Shown here: positions 19,671 through 29,126 of the stretch, in pieces
Layout: the number at the start of each line of letters is the position of its first letter
Position numbering within the stretch: position 1 is the stretch's first letter
Assembly (NCBI RefSeq): GCF_900090295.1
Contig: NZ_LT607753.1
Location: 6,138,001-6,202,000 of the forward strand
Length of the DNA stretch: 64,000 nucleotides
Direction: 5' to 3'
Source of the DNA: Micromonospora coxensis
GTDB lineage: Bacteria; Actinomycetota; Actinomycetes; Mycobacteriales; Micromonosporaceae
The notes under the pieces: generated by a model
The model's input: the letters and a program-made list of their open reading frames with translations, nothing else
Database searches by the model: none
What the model was told of the DNA's origin: nothing
Translations under genes and position numbers: made by a program

Positions 19671-21452
19671 GTGGCACGCAGCGACGACGCGGACTCGCGC
19701 GCCGCACGGTGGGAGAAGGAAGCCCACGATCTCTCCACGCAGGTCGCGTTCCTGCAAGAGGAACTCGCTCTGGTGCGGCGCAAGTTGACCGAAAGCCCCC
19801 GACACGTCCGGCAGCTCGAAGAGCGGCTGGCGGCCACCCAGGCACAGTTGGCGCGGCTCACCGAGAACAACGACCGGCTCGTGAGCACCCTCAAGGAGGC
19901 TCGCGCGCAGATCGTGACGCTCAAGGAGGAGATCGACCGCCTGGCACAGCCGCCGAGCGGTTACGGCGTCTTCCTCGCGCGGCACGACGACGGCACGGTG
20001 GACATCTTCACCGGCGGGCGCAAGCTCCGCGTGGCCGTATCACCCTCGCTGGACGCCGCCGAGCTGCGGCGTGGCCAGGAGGTCCTGCTCAACGACGCGC
20101 TCAACGTGGTCGACGCGTTCGGCTACGAGCGGGTCGGCGAGGTGGTGATGCTCAAGGAGATCCTCGCCGGTCCCGACGGCACACCGGGCGACCGGGCGCT
20201 GGTGGTGTCGCACTCCGACGAGGAGCGCATCGTGCACCTCGCCGAGACCCTGATCGGCACGTCGATCCGGGCCGGCGACTCGCTGATGATCGAGCCCCGC
20301 TCGGCGTACGCGTACGAGCGGATCCCGAAGAGCGAGGTCGAGGAGCTGGTCCTGGAGGAGGTGCCCGACGTCGACTACACCGACATCGGTGGCCTCCAGG
20401 CGCAGATCGAGCAGATCCGCGACGCGGTGGAGCTGCCCTTCCTGCACGCCGACCTGTTCCGTGAGCACCAGCTGCGCCCGCCCAAGGGCATCCTGCTGTA
20501 CGGCCCGCCGGGCTGCGGCAAGACGCTCATCGCCAAGGCGGTGGCCAACTCGCTGGCCAAGAAGATCGCCGAGCGGCAGGGCAAGGAGAAGCACACCAGC
20601 TTCTTCCTGAACATCAAGGGCCCGGAGCTGCTCAACAAGTACGTCGGCGAGACCGAGCGGCACATCCGGCTGATCTTCCAGCGCGCCCGGGAGAAGGCCG
20701 GCGAGGGCACCCCGGTGATCGTGTTCTTCGACGAGATGGACTCGATCTTCCGGACCCGTGGCTCCGGTGTCTCCTCGGACGTGGAGAACACCATCGTCCC
20801 GCAGTTGCTCAGCGAGATCGACGGCGTGGAGGGCCTGGAGAACGTCATCGTGATCGGCGCCTCCAACCGGGAGGACATGATCGACCCGGCCATCCTGCGC
20901 CCCGGCCGGCTCGACGTGAAGATCAAGATCGAGCGTCCGGACGCCGAGGCGGCCAAGGACATCTTCTCCAAGTACATCCTCTCCGGCCTGCCGCTGCACC
21001 CCGACGACCTGGCCGAGCACGGCGGCGACGCCCAGGCCACCGTGGCCGCGATGATCGACGCGGTGGTGCTGCGGATGTACTCCGAGACCGAGGAGAACCG
21101 CTTCCTGGAGGTCACCTACGCCAACGGTGACAAGGAGGTCCTCTACTTCAAGGACTTCAACTCCGGCGCGATGATCCAGAACATCGTCGACCGCGGCAAG
21201 AAGATGGCGATCAAGGAGTTCCTCACCTCCGGGCGCAAGGGGCTGCGGCTGCAGCACCTGCTCGACGCCTGCGTCGACGAGTTCCGCGAGAACGAGGACC
21301 TGCCCAACACCACCAACCCGGACGACTGGGCCCGTATCTCCGGCAAGAAGGGCGAGCGGATCGTCTACATCCGCACGCTCGTCTCCGGCGGCAAGGGCGC
21401 GGAGGCCGGCCGCTCCATCGAGACCGCCAGCAACACCGGCCAGTACCTCTGA
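19671..21452 (+). CDS. arc: Proteasome-associated AAA ATPase Arc/Mpa
   Basis: A 593-residue hexameric unfoldase that threads pupylated proteins into the 20S proteasome. The order is an N-terminal coiled coil (residues 12-85, binds Pup), tandem OB domains (about 90-230), then the AAA+ domain with Walker [15 protein letters not shown], Walker [11 protein letters not shown], the Arg-finger region and sensor [20 protein letters not shown]. The C-terminus ends SNTGQYL, the GQYL tail that docks into the alpha-ring pockets of the proteasome. GTG start at 19671 with GGGGAGG upstream. Alone in its transcription unit, followed by a strong terminator. Confidence 0.97.
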   Translation: MARSDDADSRAARWEKEAHDLSTQVAFLQEELALVRRKLTESPRHVRQLEERLAATQAQLARLTENNDRLVSTLKEARAQIVTLKEEIDRLAQPPSGYGVFLARHDDGTVDIFTGGRKLRVAVSPSLDAAELRRGQEVLLNDALNVVDAFGYERVGEVVMLKEILAGPDGTPGDRALVVSHSDEERIVHLAETLIGTSIRAGDSLMIEPRSAYAYERIPKSEVEELVLEEVPDVDYTDIGGLQAQIEQIRDAVELPFLHADLFREHQLRPPKGILLYGPPGCGKTLIAKAVANSLAKKIAERQGKEKHTSFFLNIKGPELLNKYVGETERHIRLIFQRAREKAGEGTPVIVFFDEMDSIFRTRGSGVSSDVENTIVPQLLSEIDGVEGLENVIVIGASNREDMIDPAILRPGRLDVKIKIERPDAEAAKDIFSKYILSGLPLHPDDLAEHGGDAQATVAAMIDAVVLRMYSETEENRFLEVTYANGDKEVLYFKDFNSGAMIQNIVDRGKKMAIKEFLTSGRKGLRLQHLLDACVDEFRENEDLPNTTNPDDWARISGKKGERIVYIRTLVSGGKGAEAGRSIETASNTGQYL

Positions 21453-21464
21453 CCGGATCGCGTC

Positions 21465-21498
21465 GGAAGGGCCTGCGGGACACCCCGCAGGCCCTTCC
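21465..21498 (+). terminator. Terminator after arc
   Basis: A perfect 15-bp stem beginning GGAAGGGCCTGCGGG, with a 4-nt loop, starting 13 nt after the stop codon. Confidence 0.8.
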
Positions 21499-21601
21499 CG
21501 CATGTCACGACACGTTCACCGGGGTGACGCCCACCCGGCGGGCGGAATGCCGGACTCGTCGCTAGAATTCCCACACCGCCGTCGACTTGCCGAGGAGTCT
21601 C

Positions 21602-23668
21602 GTGCCGCCCGAGCTCACCGTCGTCGAGCCGCCCACCCGCACGGCGGTCGAGGACCAGCAGCCACCAGCGCCCACCCGACGCCGTCGCCGACGCGCGCTC
21701 GTGGCGGTGCTGGCCGGGCTCACGCTCGCCTGGCTCGCCCCCCTCGCCGCGCACGCCCTGCACCGCGAGTGGCTGCTGCTCCCGCTGGTGCTGCTCGCCA
21801 CGGCCAGCGTGCTGCGCGGTGGGCGTACCCTGCTCGACCGGCTGCTGCTCGCCCTCGCGCTGCTGCTCGGCGCCGCCACCGCCGGCGGCCTGCTCTTCGC
21901 GGTCTGGCCCTGGGGCATGCGGCCGGTGCCGCTGGCCGGGCTCGCCCTCACCACGGTCGTGCTCACCGCGGCGGCGCTGCGGCGGCGACCCCGGCTGCCC
22001 CGCCCCGGCTGGGCCGACCTGTTCCCCGTCGCCGCCACCGCCGCGATGACGATCTACCTCAGTGGGCCCTGGCGGCGCGCGAGCGACCTCGCCGACCAGC
22101 TGAGCATCCTCGCCCGGGGCGAGGACAACTGGCGTCACCTGGCCATGTTCGACGTCATCGGCCGCCTCGGCGGGTACGCCTTCGTCGACCCCGCCGCCAA
22201 GGACCAGATCCTCTCCCAGCTCATGTACTACCCCCAGGGCTGGCACCTGCTGGCCGCCATGCTCGACGGCTTCCTCGTGCCCGTCGGCGCCGGCCCCCGG
22301 GGCCCCGACGCGGTCACCCACTACGCCGGCTGGACCCTCGCCGGCTTCGGCCTGTTCGTGCTCGCGGTGAACTGGGCCGCGCAGCGGATCTCCGGCCCCA
22401 TCCACCTGCTGCACCGTGCCGCCCTCACCGTGGTGGTCTGCGCGCTCCTGCTCGGCACCCAACTGCCCCGGCTGCTGCTCTCCGGCTACCCGACCGAGGT
22501 CCTCGGGCTCACCCTCACCGTGCTGCTCGCCGCCCTCGTCGGCCGTCCCGTCGTGGGCACCCGCGAGCAGTTCGTACTGATGGTCGCCCTGCTCGTCGGC
22601 GTCGGCTTCACCTACTACCTCTTCCTCCCGCCCGCCGCCGTGCTGGTGCTCTGCTGGGTCCTCGGGCACTGGCGGGAGGCGCTGCGCCGCTGGCCCACCG
22701 TGCTCGCCGTCGGCCTCGCCGGCACCGCGCTCGCCCTCGTCGCGCCCCTGCTCGGCGTGCTGCGCGCCGAGCAGACCGAGGCGCTGGACGTCGGCGGCGG
22801 CATCGGCGCCCGCACCGAGGCCTGGCGGGCCCTGATCTGGCTCGGCGGGATCGTCGGCGTCGCCCTGCTCGTGCAGATCCGCCGCGCCGACCCCGCCTGG
22901 CGGCGCTGGCTGCTCGTCTGCGCCGTCGGCGTCGCCCTGCCGCTGGGCATCGCCCGGTACAACGCCACCTCCGGCGTCGAGCCCGGCTACTACTTCATCA
23001 AGTCCACCCACCTGGCCACCGCGCTGCTCATCGTCGGCGCCGCGGCCGTCGTCCGGCTGCTGCCCGCACCCCGCCTCGGCCGGTCCTGGCGCGCGGTCAC
23101 CGCCAGCGCCACCGGCGTCCTCGGCGCGCTGCTCGTGGCGACCCTCGCCGTCACCCTGGGCGGGGTCACCGGATGGCACCACAGCCTGCTCGTCGCCCAC
23201 CCCCAGACCTGGACCCAGCGCTGGGTCCACCAGGACCTGAGCCTGCCGGCCAGAGTGGCCTGGGTCTGCGCCGAGGCCCAGCGGCGCTACCCCGACCAGC
23301 CCGGCGTCACGACCATCGTGCTCGACCGCGGCGCCTACCGGGCGTACGTGGAGACGCTCTGCCTCTCCGCCCTGCACGGCACCACCGCCCGCACCGAGCC
23401 CGGCGTCTACGACATCGTCTTCGACGAACCGGACCGCACCCACGAGATGGCCCGGCGGGTCAGCGGGCCGATCCGGTTCGTCGTCGCCGACTGGCGCGCC
23501 CAGCGGCGCGTGCACTGGATGCTGGTCAACGACCCGGCGCTGCGGGAACGGGTCGTCTGGGTGCCCCTGGCCGTGCCCGAGTGCGACGTGCTCCCCTCCG
23601 ACCCGCCACCGCCGCCGGGCACCCCGCAGACGACGCCGGCCGTGCCGGCGTGCCCCTCCACGCCCTGA
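21602..23668 (+). CDS. Large polytopic membrane protein between arc and dop
   Basis: A 688-residue membrane protein with about 12 or more hydrophobic helices. A short Pro/Arg-rich cytoplasmic N-terminus (residues 1-35) precedes the helices, and an extracytoplasmic C-terminal domain (about 540-688) ends in a Pro-rich tail. The layout resembles GT-C-fold or DUF6541-type glycan membrane proteins, but I see no certain catalytic motif, so the function is open. GTG start at 21602, four nt after GAGGAG. A membrane-protein gene occupies the same slot between mpa and dop in mycobacteria (Rv2113 in M. tuberculosis). Confidence 0.8.
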   Translation: MPPELTVVEPPTRTAVEDQQPPAPTRRRRRRALVAVLAGLTLAWLAPLAAHALHREWLLLPLVLLATASVLRGGRTLLDRLLLALALLLGAATAGGLLFAVWPWGMRPVPLAGLALTTVVLTAAALRRRPRLPRPGWADLFPVAATAAMTIYLSGPWRRASDLADQLSILARGEDNWRHLAMFDVIGRLGGYAFVDPAAKDQILSQLMYYPQGWHLLAAMLDGFLVPVGAGPRGPDAVTHYAGWTLAGFGLFVLAVNWAAQRISGPIHLLHRAALTVVVCALLLGTQLPRLLLSGYPTEVLGLTLTVLLAALVGRPVVGTREQFVLMVALLVGVGFTYYLFLPPAAVLVLCWVLGHWREALRRWPTVLAVGLAGTALALVAPLLGVLRAEQTEALDVGGGIGARTEAWRALIWLGGIVGVALLVQIRRADPAWRRWLLVCAVGVALPLGIARYNATSGVEPGYYFIKSTHLATALLIVGAAAVVRLLPAPRLGRSWRAVTASATGVLGALLVATLAVTLGGVTGWHHSLLVAHPQTWTQRWVHQDLSLPARVAWVCAEAQRRYPDQPGVTTIVLDRGAYRAYVETLCLSALHGTTARTEPGVYDIVFDEPDRTHEMARRVSGPIRFVVADWRAQRRVHWMLVNDPALRERVVWVPLAVPECDVLPSDPPPPPGTPQTTPAVPACPSTP

Positions 23669-23728
23669 GGGCGACTACGCTCGACGTGGACGGGGGACCG
23701 GGTTGGGCCGAGCGGAGCAGGTAGGTCG

Positions 23729-25246
23729 ATGAGCGTCAGACGAATCATGGGCACCGAGGTCGAGTACGGCATCTCCGTGCCCGGCCACGCCGGAGCCAAC
23801 CCCATGGTCACCTCCTCCCAGGTGGTCAACGCCTACGGGGCGCGTCCGGAACTCAACCGGGGCGGTCGCGCCCGCTGGGACTACGAGGAGGAGTCGCCGC
23901 TGCGCGACGCGCGCGGCTTCACCTACTCCGGCGCCGCGTACGACCCCGCCGAGGCGCTCGCCGACGAGGACCTCGGCCTGGCCAACGTGATACTCACCAA
24001 CGGCGCGCGGCTCTACGTCGACCACGCGCACCCGGAGTACTCCACTCCCGAGGTGACCAACCCGCTGGACCTGGTCCGCTGGGACAAGGCCGGCGAGCGG
24101 GTGATGGCCGAGGCGGCCCGCCGCGCCGCCACCATCCCCGGCACCCAGCCGATCCACCTCTACAAGAACAACACCGACAACAAGGGCGCCAGCTACGGCG
24201 CGCACGAGAACTACCTCATGCGGCGGCAGACCCCGTTCGCCGACATCGTGGCGTACCTGACGCCGTTCTTCGTCACCCGGCAGATCGTCTGCGGCGCCGG
24301 TCGCGTCGGCATCGGCCAGGACGGCGGCGCCAGCGGCTTCCAGATCTCCCAGCGGGCGGACTTCTTCGAGGTCGAGGTGGGGTTGGAGACCACCCTCAAG
24401 CGGCCCATCATCAACACCCGCGACGAGCCGCACGCCGACGCCGACAAGTACCGCCGGCTGCACGTCATCATCGGTGACGCCAACCTGTCGGAGATCTCCA
24501 CCTACCTGAAGGTCGGCACCACGGCGCTGATCCTCACCATGATCGAGGAGAAGGCGCTCGGGGCCGACCTCGGCATCGCCGACCCGGTCGGCGAGTTGCG
24601 CGCGGTCAGCCACGACCCGTCGCTCAAGCACCTCATGCGGATGCGTGACGGCCGCCGGCTGACCGCCCTGGACGTGCAGTGGGCGTACCTGGAGCGGGTC
24701 CGGTCCTTCGTGGACGACCGGTACGGCGACGACGTCGACGAGCAGACCGTGGACGTGCTGGACCGCTGGGAGAGCGTGCTGGACCGGCTCGGCCGCGACG
24801 CGTTCCTCTGCGCCGACGAGCTGGACTGGGTGGCCAAGCTGCGGCTGCTGGAGGGCTACCGGGAGCGGGAGAAGCTGGGCTGGGGCTCGCACAAGCTCCA
24901 ACTGGTCGACCTGCAGTACTCCGACGTCCGCCCGGAGAAGGGCCTCTACCACCGGCTGGTCTCGCGCGGCTCGATGAAGACGCTGCTCGACGACGAGCAG
25001 ACCCGTACCGCGATGGTGGAGCCGCCGGAGGACACCCGGGCCTACTTCCGGGGCCGCTGCCTGGCCCAGTACGCCTCCGAGGTGGTGGCGGCGAGCTGGG
25101 ACTCGGTGATCTTCGACATCGGCCGCGAGTCGCTGGTGCGGGTGCCGATGATGGAGCCGGAGCGGGGCACCCGCAAGCACGTCGGCGCCCTCTTCGACCG
25201 CTGCGAGAGCGCCAAGGACCTGCTGGAGACGCTGACCGGCGGCTGA
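23729..25246 (+). CDS. dop: Pup deamidase/depupylase Dop
   Basis: A 505-residue enzyme of the carboxylate-amine/glutamine synthetase-like fold, homologous to PafA. It removes Pup from substrates and, where needed, deamidates Pup C-terminal Gln. The N-terminal ATP/Mg site is [14 protein letters not shown], with further family blocks [30 protein letters not shown] and [20 protein letters not shown]. The variable Dop loop near residues 40-80 distinguishes it from PafA. Pup here ends in Glu, so depupylation is probably its main job. ATG at 23729. It begins the dop-pup-(endonuclease)-prcB-prcA run. Confidence 0.96.
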   Translation: MSVRRIMGTEVEYGISVPGHAGANPMVTSSQVVNAYGARPELNRGGRARWDYEEESPLRDARGFTYSGAAYDPAEALADEDLGLANVILTNGARLYVDHAHPEYSTPEVTNPLDLVRWDKAGERVMAEAARRAATIPGTQPIHLYKNNTDNKGASYGAHENYLMRRQTPFADIVAYLTPFFVTRQIVCGAGRVGIGQDGGASGFQISQRADFFEVEVGLETTLKRPIINTRDEPHADADKYRRLHVIIGDANLSEISTYLKVGTTALILTMIEEKALGADLGIADPVGELRAVSHDPSLKHLMRMRDGRRLTALDVQWAYLERVRSFVDDRYGDDVDEQTVDVLDRWESVLDRLGRDAFLCADELDWVAKLRLLEGYREREKLGWGSHKLQLVDLQYSDVRPEKGLYHRLVSRGSMKTLLDDEQTRTAMVEPPEDTRAYFRGRCLAQYASEVVAASWDSVIFDIGRESLVRVPMMEPERGTRKHVGALFDRCESAKDLLETLTGG

Positions 25247-25259
25247 CCGGCCGCCGATC

Positions 25260-25300
25260 AGGGCCCGTCGGGCGCCGCGAGCCGGCGCGCGACGGGCCTT
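25260..25300 (+). terminator. Hairpin terminator after dop
   Basis: Arms GGCCCGTCG and CGACGGGCC (9 bp, extended by A-U and G-U pairs), with an internal G+C-rich stem-loop. TTTCGT follows. It separates dop from pup. Confidence 0.65.
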
Positions 25301-25352
25301 TCGTCGCTCAGGCGAGGTAAGTTCATCGGAGACGATCGTGGAGGAGGCAGCC

Positions 25353-25568
25353 ATGGCCACTCGTGACAGCGGCGGGCAGTCGCAGTCGGGCAAGGCCCGT
25401 CAGGGCGAGGAGATCGAGGACGTCACCACCGAGGCGAACCCGGAGGTCGCCGAGCGGCACGCCGAGATCACCGAGGACGTCGACGACCTGCTCGACGAGA
25501 TCGACTCCGTCCTGGAGGAGAACGCCGAGGAATTCGTGAGAGGATACGTCCAGAAGGGCGGAGAATAG
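25353..25568 (+). CDS. pup: Prokaryotic ubiquitin-like protein Pup
   Basis: A 71-residue, acidic, mostly disordered protein that is conjugated through its C-terminal Glu to lysines of target proteins. The C-terminal half carries the Mpa-binding coiled-coil segment (ITEDVDDLLDEIDSVLEENA) and ends VQKGGE. Because the last residue is encoded as Glu (GAA) rather than Gln, no deamidation by Dop is needed before ligation by PafA. The ATG at 25353 follows GGAGGCAGCC; an upstream GTG (25338) would only add MEEAA. Confidence 0.96.
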   Translation: MATRDSGGQSQSGKARQGEEIEDVTTEANPEVAERHAEITEDVDDLLDEIDSVLEENAEEFVRGYVQKGGE

Positions 25569-25573
25569 GGCAT

Positions 25574-25990
25574 ATGCCCGGTTCGCCTCAGGCGTCGGAC
25601 AAGCTGTGCCCGCCGTGCCGGCGGCTGCTCCCGCCCACCGATTTTCACCGTCGCCGGGCGGACGGGCTCGCCTTCTACTGCAAGGCGTGTGCGGCCGCCC
25701 GCTCCGAGACCAGGCGGCGCAGGCGGGGCATCGCTTCACAGCGCAGGTCTCTGGTGTCGGTGGCGGACGGTCTCCAGTGGTGCCCCGACCGTGGGCAGAT
25801 CGACCCGCTGCGGGGGTCCTGGCCGAGCCGGGTGGCGTCTGCGCGATCTGCGGCGGGGAAGATCCCCAACATCTGGACCACGATCATCGCACCGGGTGGG
25901 TGCGCGGGATACTCTGCTTCAACTGCAACGGTGGTCCTGGCCGGTCCCGTGACAGTCCCACGAGGCTGGCCAGGGCGATCACGTACCTGA
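25574..25990 (+). pseudogene. Endonuclease VII-domain protein, frameshifted and internally deleted
   Basis: The N-terminal part reads from an ATG at 25574: two zinc-ribbon CxxC pairs (KLCPPCRRLLP, FYCKACAAA) and WCPDRGQIDPL. At about 25800 the homology jumps to another frame, which encodes the HNH core GGVCAICGGEDPQHLDHDHR and [17 protein letters not shown]. That second frame runs on to 26082, into prcB. Compared with intact relatives, about 40 residues are missing between the two parts (the second CxxC pair and the helix before VCAIC) and the frame is broken. As read, the first frame ends at 25990 with nonsense sequence. Intact homologues lie between pup and prcB in Micromonosporaceae, so this is a recently decayed copy of a normal locus member. 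Confidence 0.75.
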
Positions 25991-26000
25991 GAGGAACCAC

Positions 26001-26840
26001 GTGGCAGCGGGTTTTGATCCATCCGGGCGTCTACCAGATGTGTTCACCAACGCGGGGACGTCCTCCTTCACTACGTTCCTGAGTCAGGTGGCCCCCGAGA
26101 TGCTGCCCGGCCGTCGGCCGCTGCCGCCGGGCATGGCCGCCGACATGGCACCGCACGCGACGACCATCGTGGCCATCTCGGCCGCCGGCGGCGTGGTGAT
26201 GGCCGGCGACCGGCGGGCCACCATGGGCAACCTCATCGCTCAGCGCGACATCGAGAAGGTGCACCCGGCCGACGCGTACTCGCTGGTCGGCATCGCGGGC
26301 ACCGCCGGCATCGGCATCGAGCTGATGCGACTGTTCCAGGTGGAGCTGGAGCACTACGAGAAGATCGAGGGCGCGATGCTCTCGCTCGACGGCAAGGCCA
26401 ACCGGCTCGCCTCGATGATCCGGGGCAACCTCGGCGCGGCCATGCAGGGCCTCGCGGTGATCCCGCTCTTCGCCGGCTTCGACCTGGCCGCGAAGGACCC
26501 GGCCCGGGCGGGCCGGATCTTCAGCTTCGACGTGACCGGCGGCCCGTACGAGGAGACCGGCTACGACGCGATCGGCTCCGGTTCGCTCTTCGCCAAGTCG
26601 GCGCTGAAGAAGCGGTTCCGCGCGGGGCTGTCGATCGACGACGCGACCCGGCTGGCCGTCGAGGCGCTCTACGACGCCGCCGACGACGACACCGCCACCG
26701 GTGGGCCGGATCTGACCCGCCGGATCTACCCGGTGGTGATGACGGCGACGGCCGAGGGCACCCACCGGCTCACCGACGCCCAGACGGCGTCGATCGCCGA
26801 GGCGGTCGTCGCCGCGCGGATGGAGAACCCGGGCGGCTGA
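26001..26840 (+). CDS. prcB: 20S proteasome beta subunit PrcB
   Basis: A 279-residue catalytic subunit of the actinobacterial proteasome. It is made as a precursor. A propeptide of 53 residues is cleaved before Thr54 (PHA/TTIVAI) to expose the N-terminal nucleophile Thr. Conserved blocks include [12 protein letters not shown] (Asp and Lys of the active site region), [20 protein letters not shown] and [20 protein letters not shown] start at 26001, preceded by GAGAGGAA. It overlaps the broken endonuclease frame and is followed 65 bp later by prcA. Confidence 0.97.
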   Translation: MAAGFDPSGRLPDVFTNAGTSSFTTFLSQVAPEMLPGRRPLPPGMAADMAPHATTIVAISAAGGVVMAGDRRATMGNLIAQRDIEKVHPADAYSLVGIAGTAGIGIELMRLFQVELEHYEKIEGAMLSLDGKANRLASMIRGNLGAAMQGLAVIPLFAGFDLAAKDPARAGRIFSFDVTGGPYEETGYDAIGSGSLFAKSALKKRFRAGLSIDDATRLAVEALYDAADDDTATGGPDLTRRIYPVVMTATAEGTHRLTDAQTASIAEAVVAARMENPGG

Positions 26841-26905
26841 CCCCGCTCCCACCCCACCCAGCAGTCAGCAGTCGTCAGCACAGCGCCCGAAGGAGAACCG
26901 CCGCC

Positions 26906-27739
26906 GTGGCCATGCAGTTCTACGCCTCGCCCGAGCAGATCATGCGCGACCGCTCCGAGCTGGCCCGCAAGGGCGTGGCCCGGGGCCGTAGCGCGGTGGT
27001 CCTGAGCTACGCCGGCGGGGTGCTCTTCGTCGCGGAGAACCTCTCCAGCGCCCTGCACAAGGTCAGCGAGATCTACGACCGGATCGGCTTCGCCGCCGTC
27101 GGCCGGTACAACGAGTTCGAGAACCTGCGCCGGGCCGGCGTGCGGATGGCCGACCTCAACGGCCTGAGCTACGACCGGCGCGACGTGACCGGCCGTGCCC
27201 TGGCCAACGCGTTCGCGCAGACCCTCGGCGCGATCTTCACCGAGCAGTCCAAGCCGTTCGAGGTGGAGATCTGCGTGGCGCAGGTCGGCGCCACGTCCGA
27301 GGAGGACGAGCTGTACCGCATCACGTACGACGGTTCGGTCAACGACGAGCCGGGCCGGATGGCGATGGGCGGGCAGGCCGAGGCGATCACCAACGTCCTC
27401 AAGTCCGACCACCGGCCGGAGATGACGCTCAGCGAGGCGGTGCGGGTGGCCGTGCGGGCGCTGAGCAGCGTCGGCGGTGAGGGCGGCGCCGCCCGGACCA
27501 TCGCGGCCAACCAGCTGGAGGTGGCGGTCCTGGACCGCGCCCGGGTGGGCCGTACCTTCCGGCGGATCACCGGTGCGGCGCTGACCGCCCTGCTGGACGG
27601 CGACGCCTCCGGTGACGCCGCGCCGGCCGGCGGCCGGGCCAAGACGCCGACCGTGCCGACGGAGGAGGCGCACAAGCCGACCACGTCCGCCGGCTCGGCG
27701 GACCTGGAGGGCCAGCAGGACACGCCGCCGGAGGCGTAA
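26906..27739 (+). CDS. prcA: 20S proteasome alpha subunit PrcA
   Basis: A 277-residue gate-forming alpha subunit that assembles heptameric rings capping PrcB and receives the C-terminal GQYL tails of Arc. Recognisable blocks are [20 protein letters not shown] (N-terminal gate and first helix), [20 protein letters not shown] and [20 protein letters not shown]. The C-terminal tail (about 45 residues) is disordered and rich in Pro, Thr and Ala. Start at GTG 26906 or ATG 26912, after GAAGGAGAA. It normally precedes pafA; here a glycan island intervenes. Confidence 0.97.
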   Translation: MAMQFYASPEQIMRDRSELARKGVARGRSAVVLSYAGGVLFVAENLSSALHKVSEIYDRIGFAAVGRYNEFENLRRAGVRMADLNGLSYDRRDVTGRALANAFAQTLGAIFTEQSKPFEVEICVAQVGATSEEDELYRITYDGSVNDEPGRMAMGGQAEAITNVLKSDHRPEMTLSEAVRVAVRALSSVGGEGGAARTIAANQLEVAVLDRARVGRTFRRITGAALTALLDGDASGDAAPAGGRAKTPTVPTEEAHKPTTSAGSADLEGQQDTPPEA

Positions 27740-27750
27740 GGGACTCAGGT

Positions 27751-27784
27751 CGCAGGGGTCGGGGATCTCCCCCCGGCCCCTGCG
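27751..27784 (+). terminator. Terminator of the prcBA operon
   Basis: A 14-bp stem (CGCAGGGGTCGGGG against CCCCGGCCCCTGCG, one G-U pair) with a short loop, 12 nt after the prcA stop. Confidence 0.75.
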
Positions 27785-27892
27785 GCGTCTCCGGACCAGC
27801 GCGCCGTCGGCCCGCGTCCACGCCGCCGGCCCCACACCCACGTCCGCGCCAGCCCCCGACCACCCGCGCACCCGCGCACCCCGCCGTTCCAC

Positions 27893-27952
27893 GCACTTTC
27901 ACGGAATGAGTGGCTATCCTGCGCGGAACAGCCACTCATTCCGTGAAAGTGC
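27893..27952. repeat. Perfect 23-bp inverted repeat with 14-bp spacer
   Basis: The left arm is 27893-27915 and the right arm 27930-27952, an exact reverse complement, around spacer ATCCTGCGCGGAAC. The arms begin GCACTTTCACGG and are about half A+T, against a surrounding composition of about 75% G+C. No U-tract follows and the operon already has a terminator at 27751. The 358-bp stretch 27740-28097 holds only this repeat and the two terminators. Candidates are a REP/MITE-like element, an operator for a large dimeric protein, or an attachment-type site. Confidence 0.85.
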
Positions 27953-28051
27953 AGCCAACGGGGAGGTGTGGCGGGGGAGCGGGTGCTCGTCAATGGGCGG
28001 ACGGTGGCCTGACGGGGTTCGGCGGGGGGTGTGGTCGTGGGCCCGAGACGC

Positions 28052-28086
28052 CGAACGGCCGCCCGGATCGTGCGGGCGGCCGTTCG
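28052..28086 (-). terminator. Terminator of the glycan operon
   Basis: A perfect 14-bp stem (CGAACGGCCGCCCG and its complement) with a 7-nt loop, just after the last gene of the minus-strand operon ending at 28098. Confidence 0.75.
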
Positions 28087-28097
28087 CGCGGGTACGG

Positions 28098-29126
28098 TCA
28101 GCGCTTGCGCAGCAGCGGGCGGGCCAGGGCCCAGTAGCCGGCGGCGACGGCGTTGAAGACGCCCATGCCGGGCGGCGAGTCGACGTTGGACGGGGCCACC
28201 TTCGCGGTCATCAGCTCGGCGATGATCCCGTCTGGCACGGTCCGCTCGGCCTGCAGTTGCCGGCGGCGGGCGCGCAGCCAGGCCCGGTTGGTCCAGAGCC
28301 AGCCCCAGCCCTTGAACTTCTGCTTCGACCAGCCGCCGGCGAGCGAGGCGGCGAGCATGGCGACCTCGGTGAGCAGCAGGACGGGCGCGAGCACGACCAG
28401 GGTACGGGTCTCGTACGCGGTGAGCAGGGTGACCAGCCGGTTGCGTTCGACCAGGTAGAGCTTGAGCGCGTTGCGGGAGAACTCGTAGTGGTGCCGCACG
28501 ACGGCGTCCGGGACGTACTCCAGCCGCAGGTTGCGCTGCCAGAGCCGCAGGCTCAGCTCGGTGTCCTCGTGGTAGGCGAAGTACTCGGCGGCGAAGCCGT
28601 CCAGCTCCCGCCAGAGCGCCCGGTTGATGACGAAGCAGCAGCCGCTCAGCGACGGCACCGTGGTGCGGACGGCGTGAGCGCTGGCCGGCTCGCCGTTGCC
28701 GCCGGCCCAGGACAGGCCGGTGAAGTGCAGCGGGTTGCCGGAGGTGTTGATCAGCTCGGGGTCGTCGGCGAGCCGGATCGAGGCCATCGCCGCGCCGACG
28801 CCCGGCTCGCCGGCCACCGCGACGACCTTGGCCAGCGCGTCGGGGGCGACGACCGCGTCGGAGTTGACGAACGCGAGCCACTCGCCGGTCGCCTCGGCGG
28901 CGCCGACCCGGCAACCACCGGAGTAGCCGGTGTTCTCCTCGGGGCGGATCACCCGTACGCCGGGGAAGCCCTTGACGATGTCGATGCCGTCGCCGGTGCA
29001 GCCGTTGTCGACCACGATCAGCTCGATCTCGACGTCGGTGCTGTCCAGTACGGCGCGGGCGGCGTCGACCAGGTACGGCTCGGCGCCGTAGGCCAACATC
29101 ACCGCGGAGACCTGCGGGCGGGTCAT
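28098..29126 (-). CDS. Family 2 glycosyltransferase (rhamnosyltransferase-like)
   Basis: A 342-residue membrane-associated glycosyltransferase. The GT-A core has VSAVMLAYGAEPYLVDAARA, VVDNGCTGDG, NTGYSGGCRVG, and a modified DXD as FVNSDAVV. The acceptor region is DTELSLRLWQ (ED-type base). A C-terminal hydrophobic segment (about 240-262, VVLAPVLLLTEVAMLAASLA) probably anchors it to the membrane. Arrangement next to rmlBD suggests that it adds rhamnose to a cell-surface glycan (inference). Its ATG at 29126 overlaps the flippase stop as ATGA. Last gene of a six-gene operon. Confidence 0.88.
   Translation of the reverse strand: MTRPQVSAVMLAYGAEPYLVDAARAVLDSTDVEIELIVVDNGCTGDGIDIVKGFPGVRVIRPEENTGYSGGCRVGAAEATGEWLAFVNSDAVVAPDALAKVVAVAGEPGVGAAMASIRLADDPELINTSGNPLHFTGLSWAGGNGEPASAHAVRTTVPSLSGCCFVINRALWRELDGFAAEYFAYHEDTELSLRLWQRNLRLEYVPDAVVRHHYEFSRNALKLYLVERNRLVTLLTAYETRTLVVLAPVLLLTEVAMLAASLAGGWSKQKFKGWGWLWTNRAWLRARRRQLQAERTVPDGIIAELMTAKVAPSNVDSPPGMGVFNAVAAGYWALARPLLRKR

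Noticed and set aside
25606..26082. Independent gene in the second frame of the endonuclease VII region
   Set aside because: Homology begins only at about residue 75 of this frame (GGVCAIC). The part before is nonsense, so this is the C-terminal part of a broken gene rather than a separate gene.
27893..27952. Reading the 23-bp palindrome as a terminator of prcA
   Set aside because: There is no U-rich tract, the loop is 14 nt and a normal terminator already sits at 27751-27784. It may still be transcribed.
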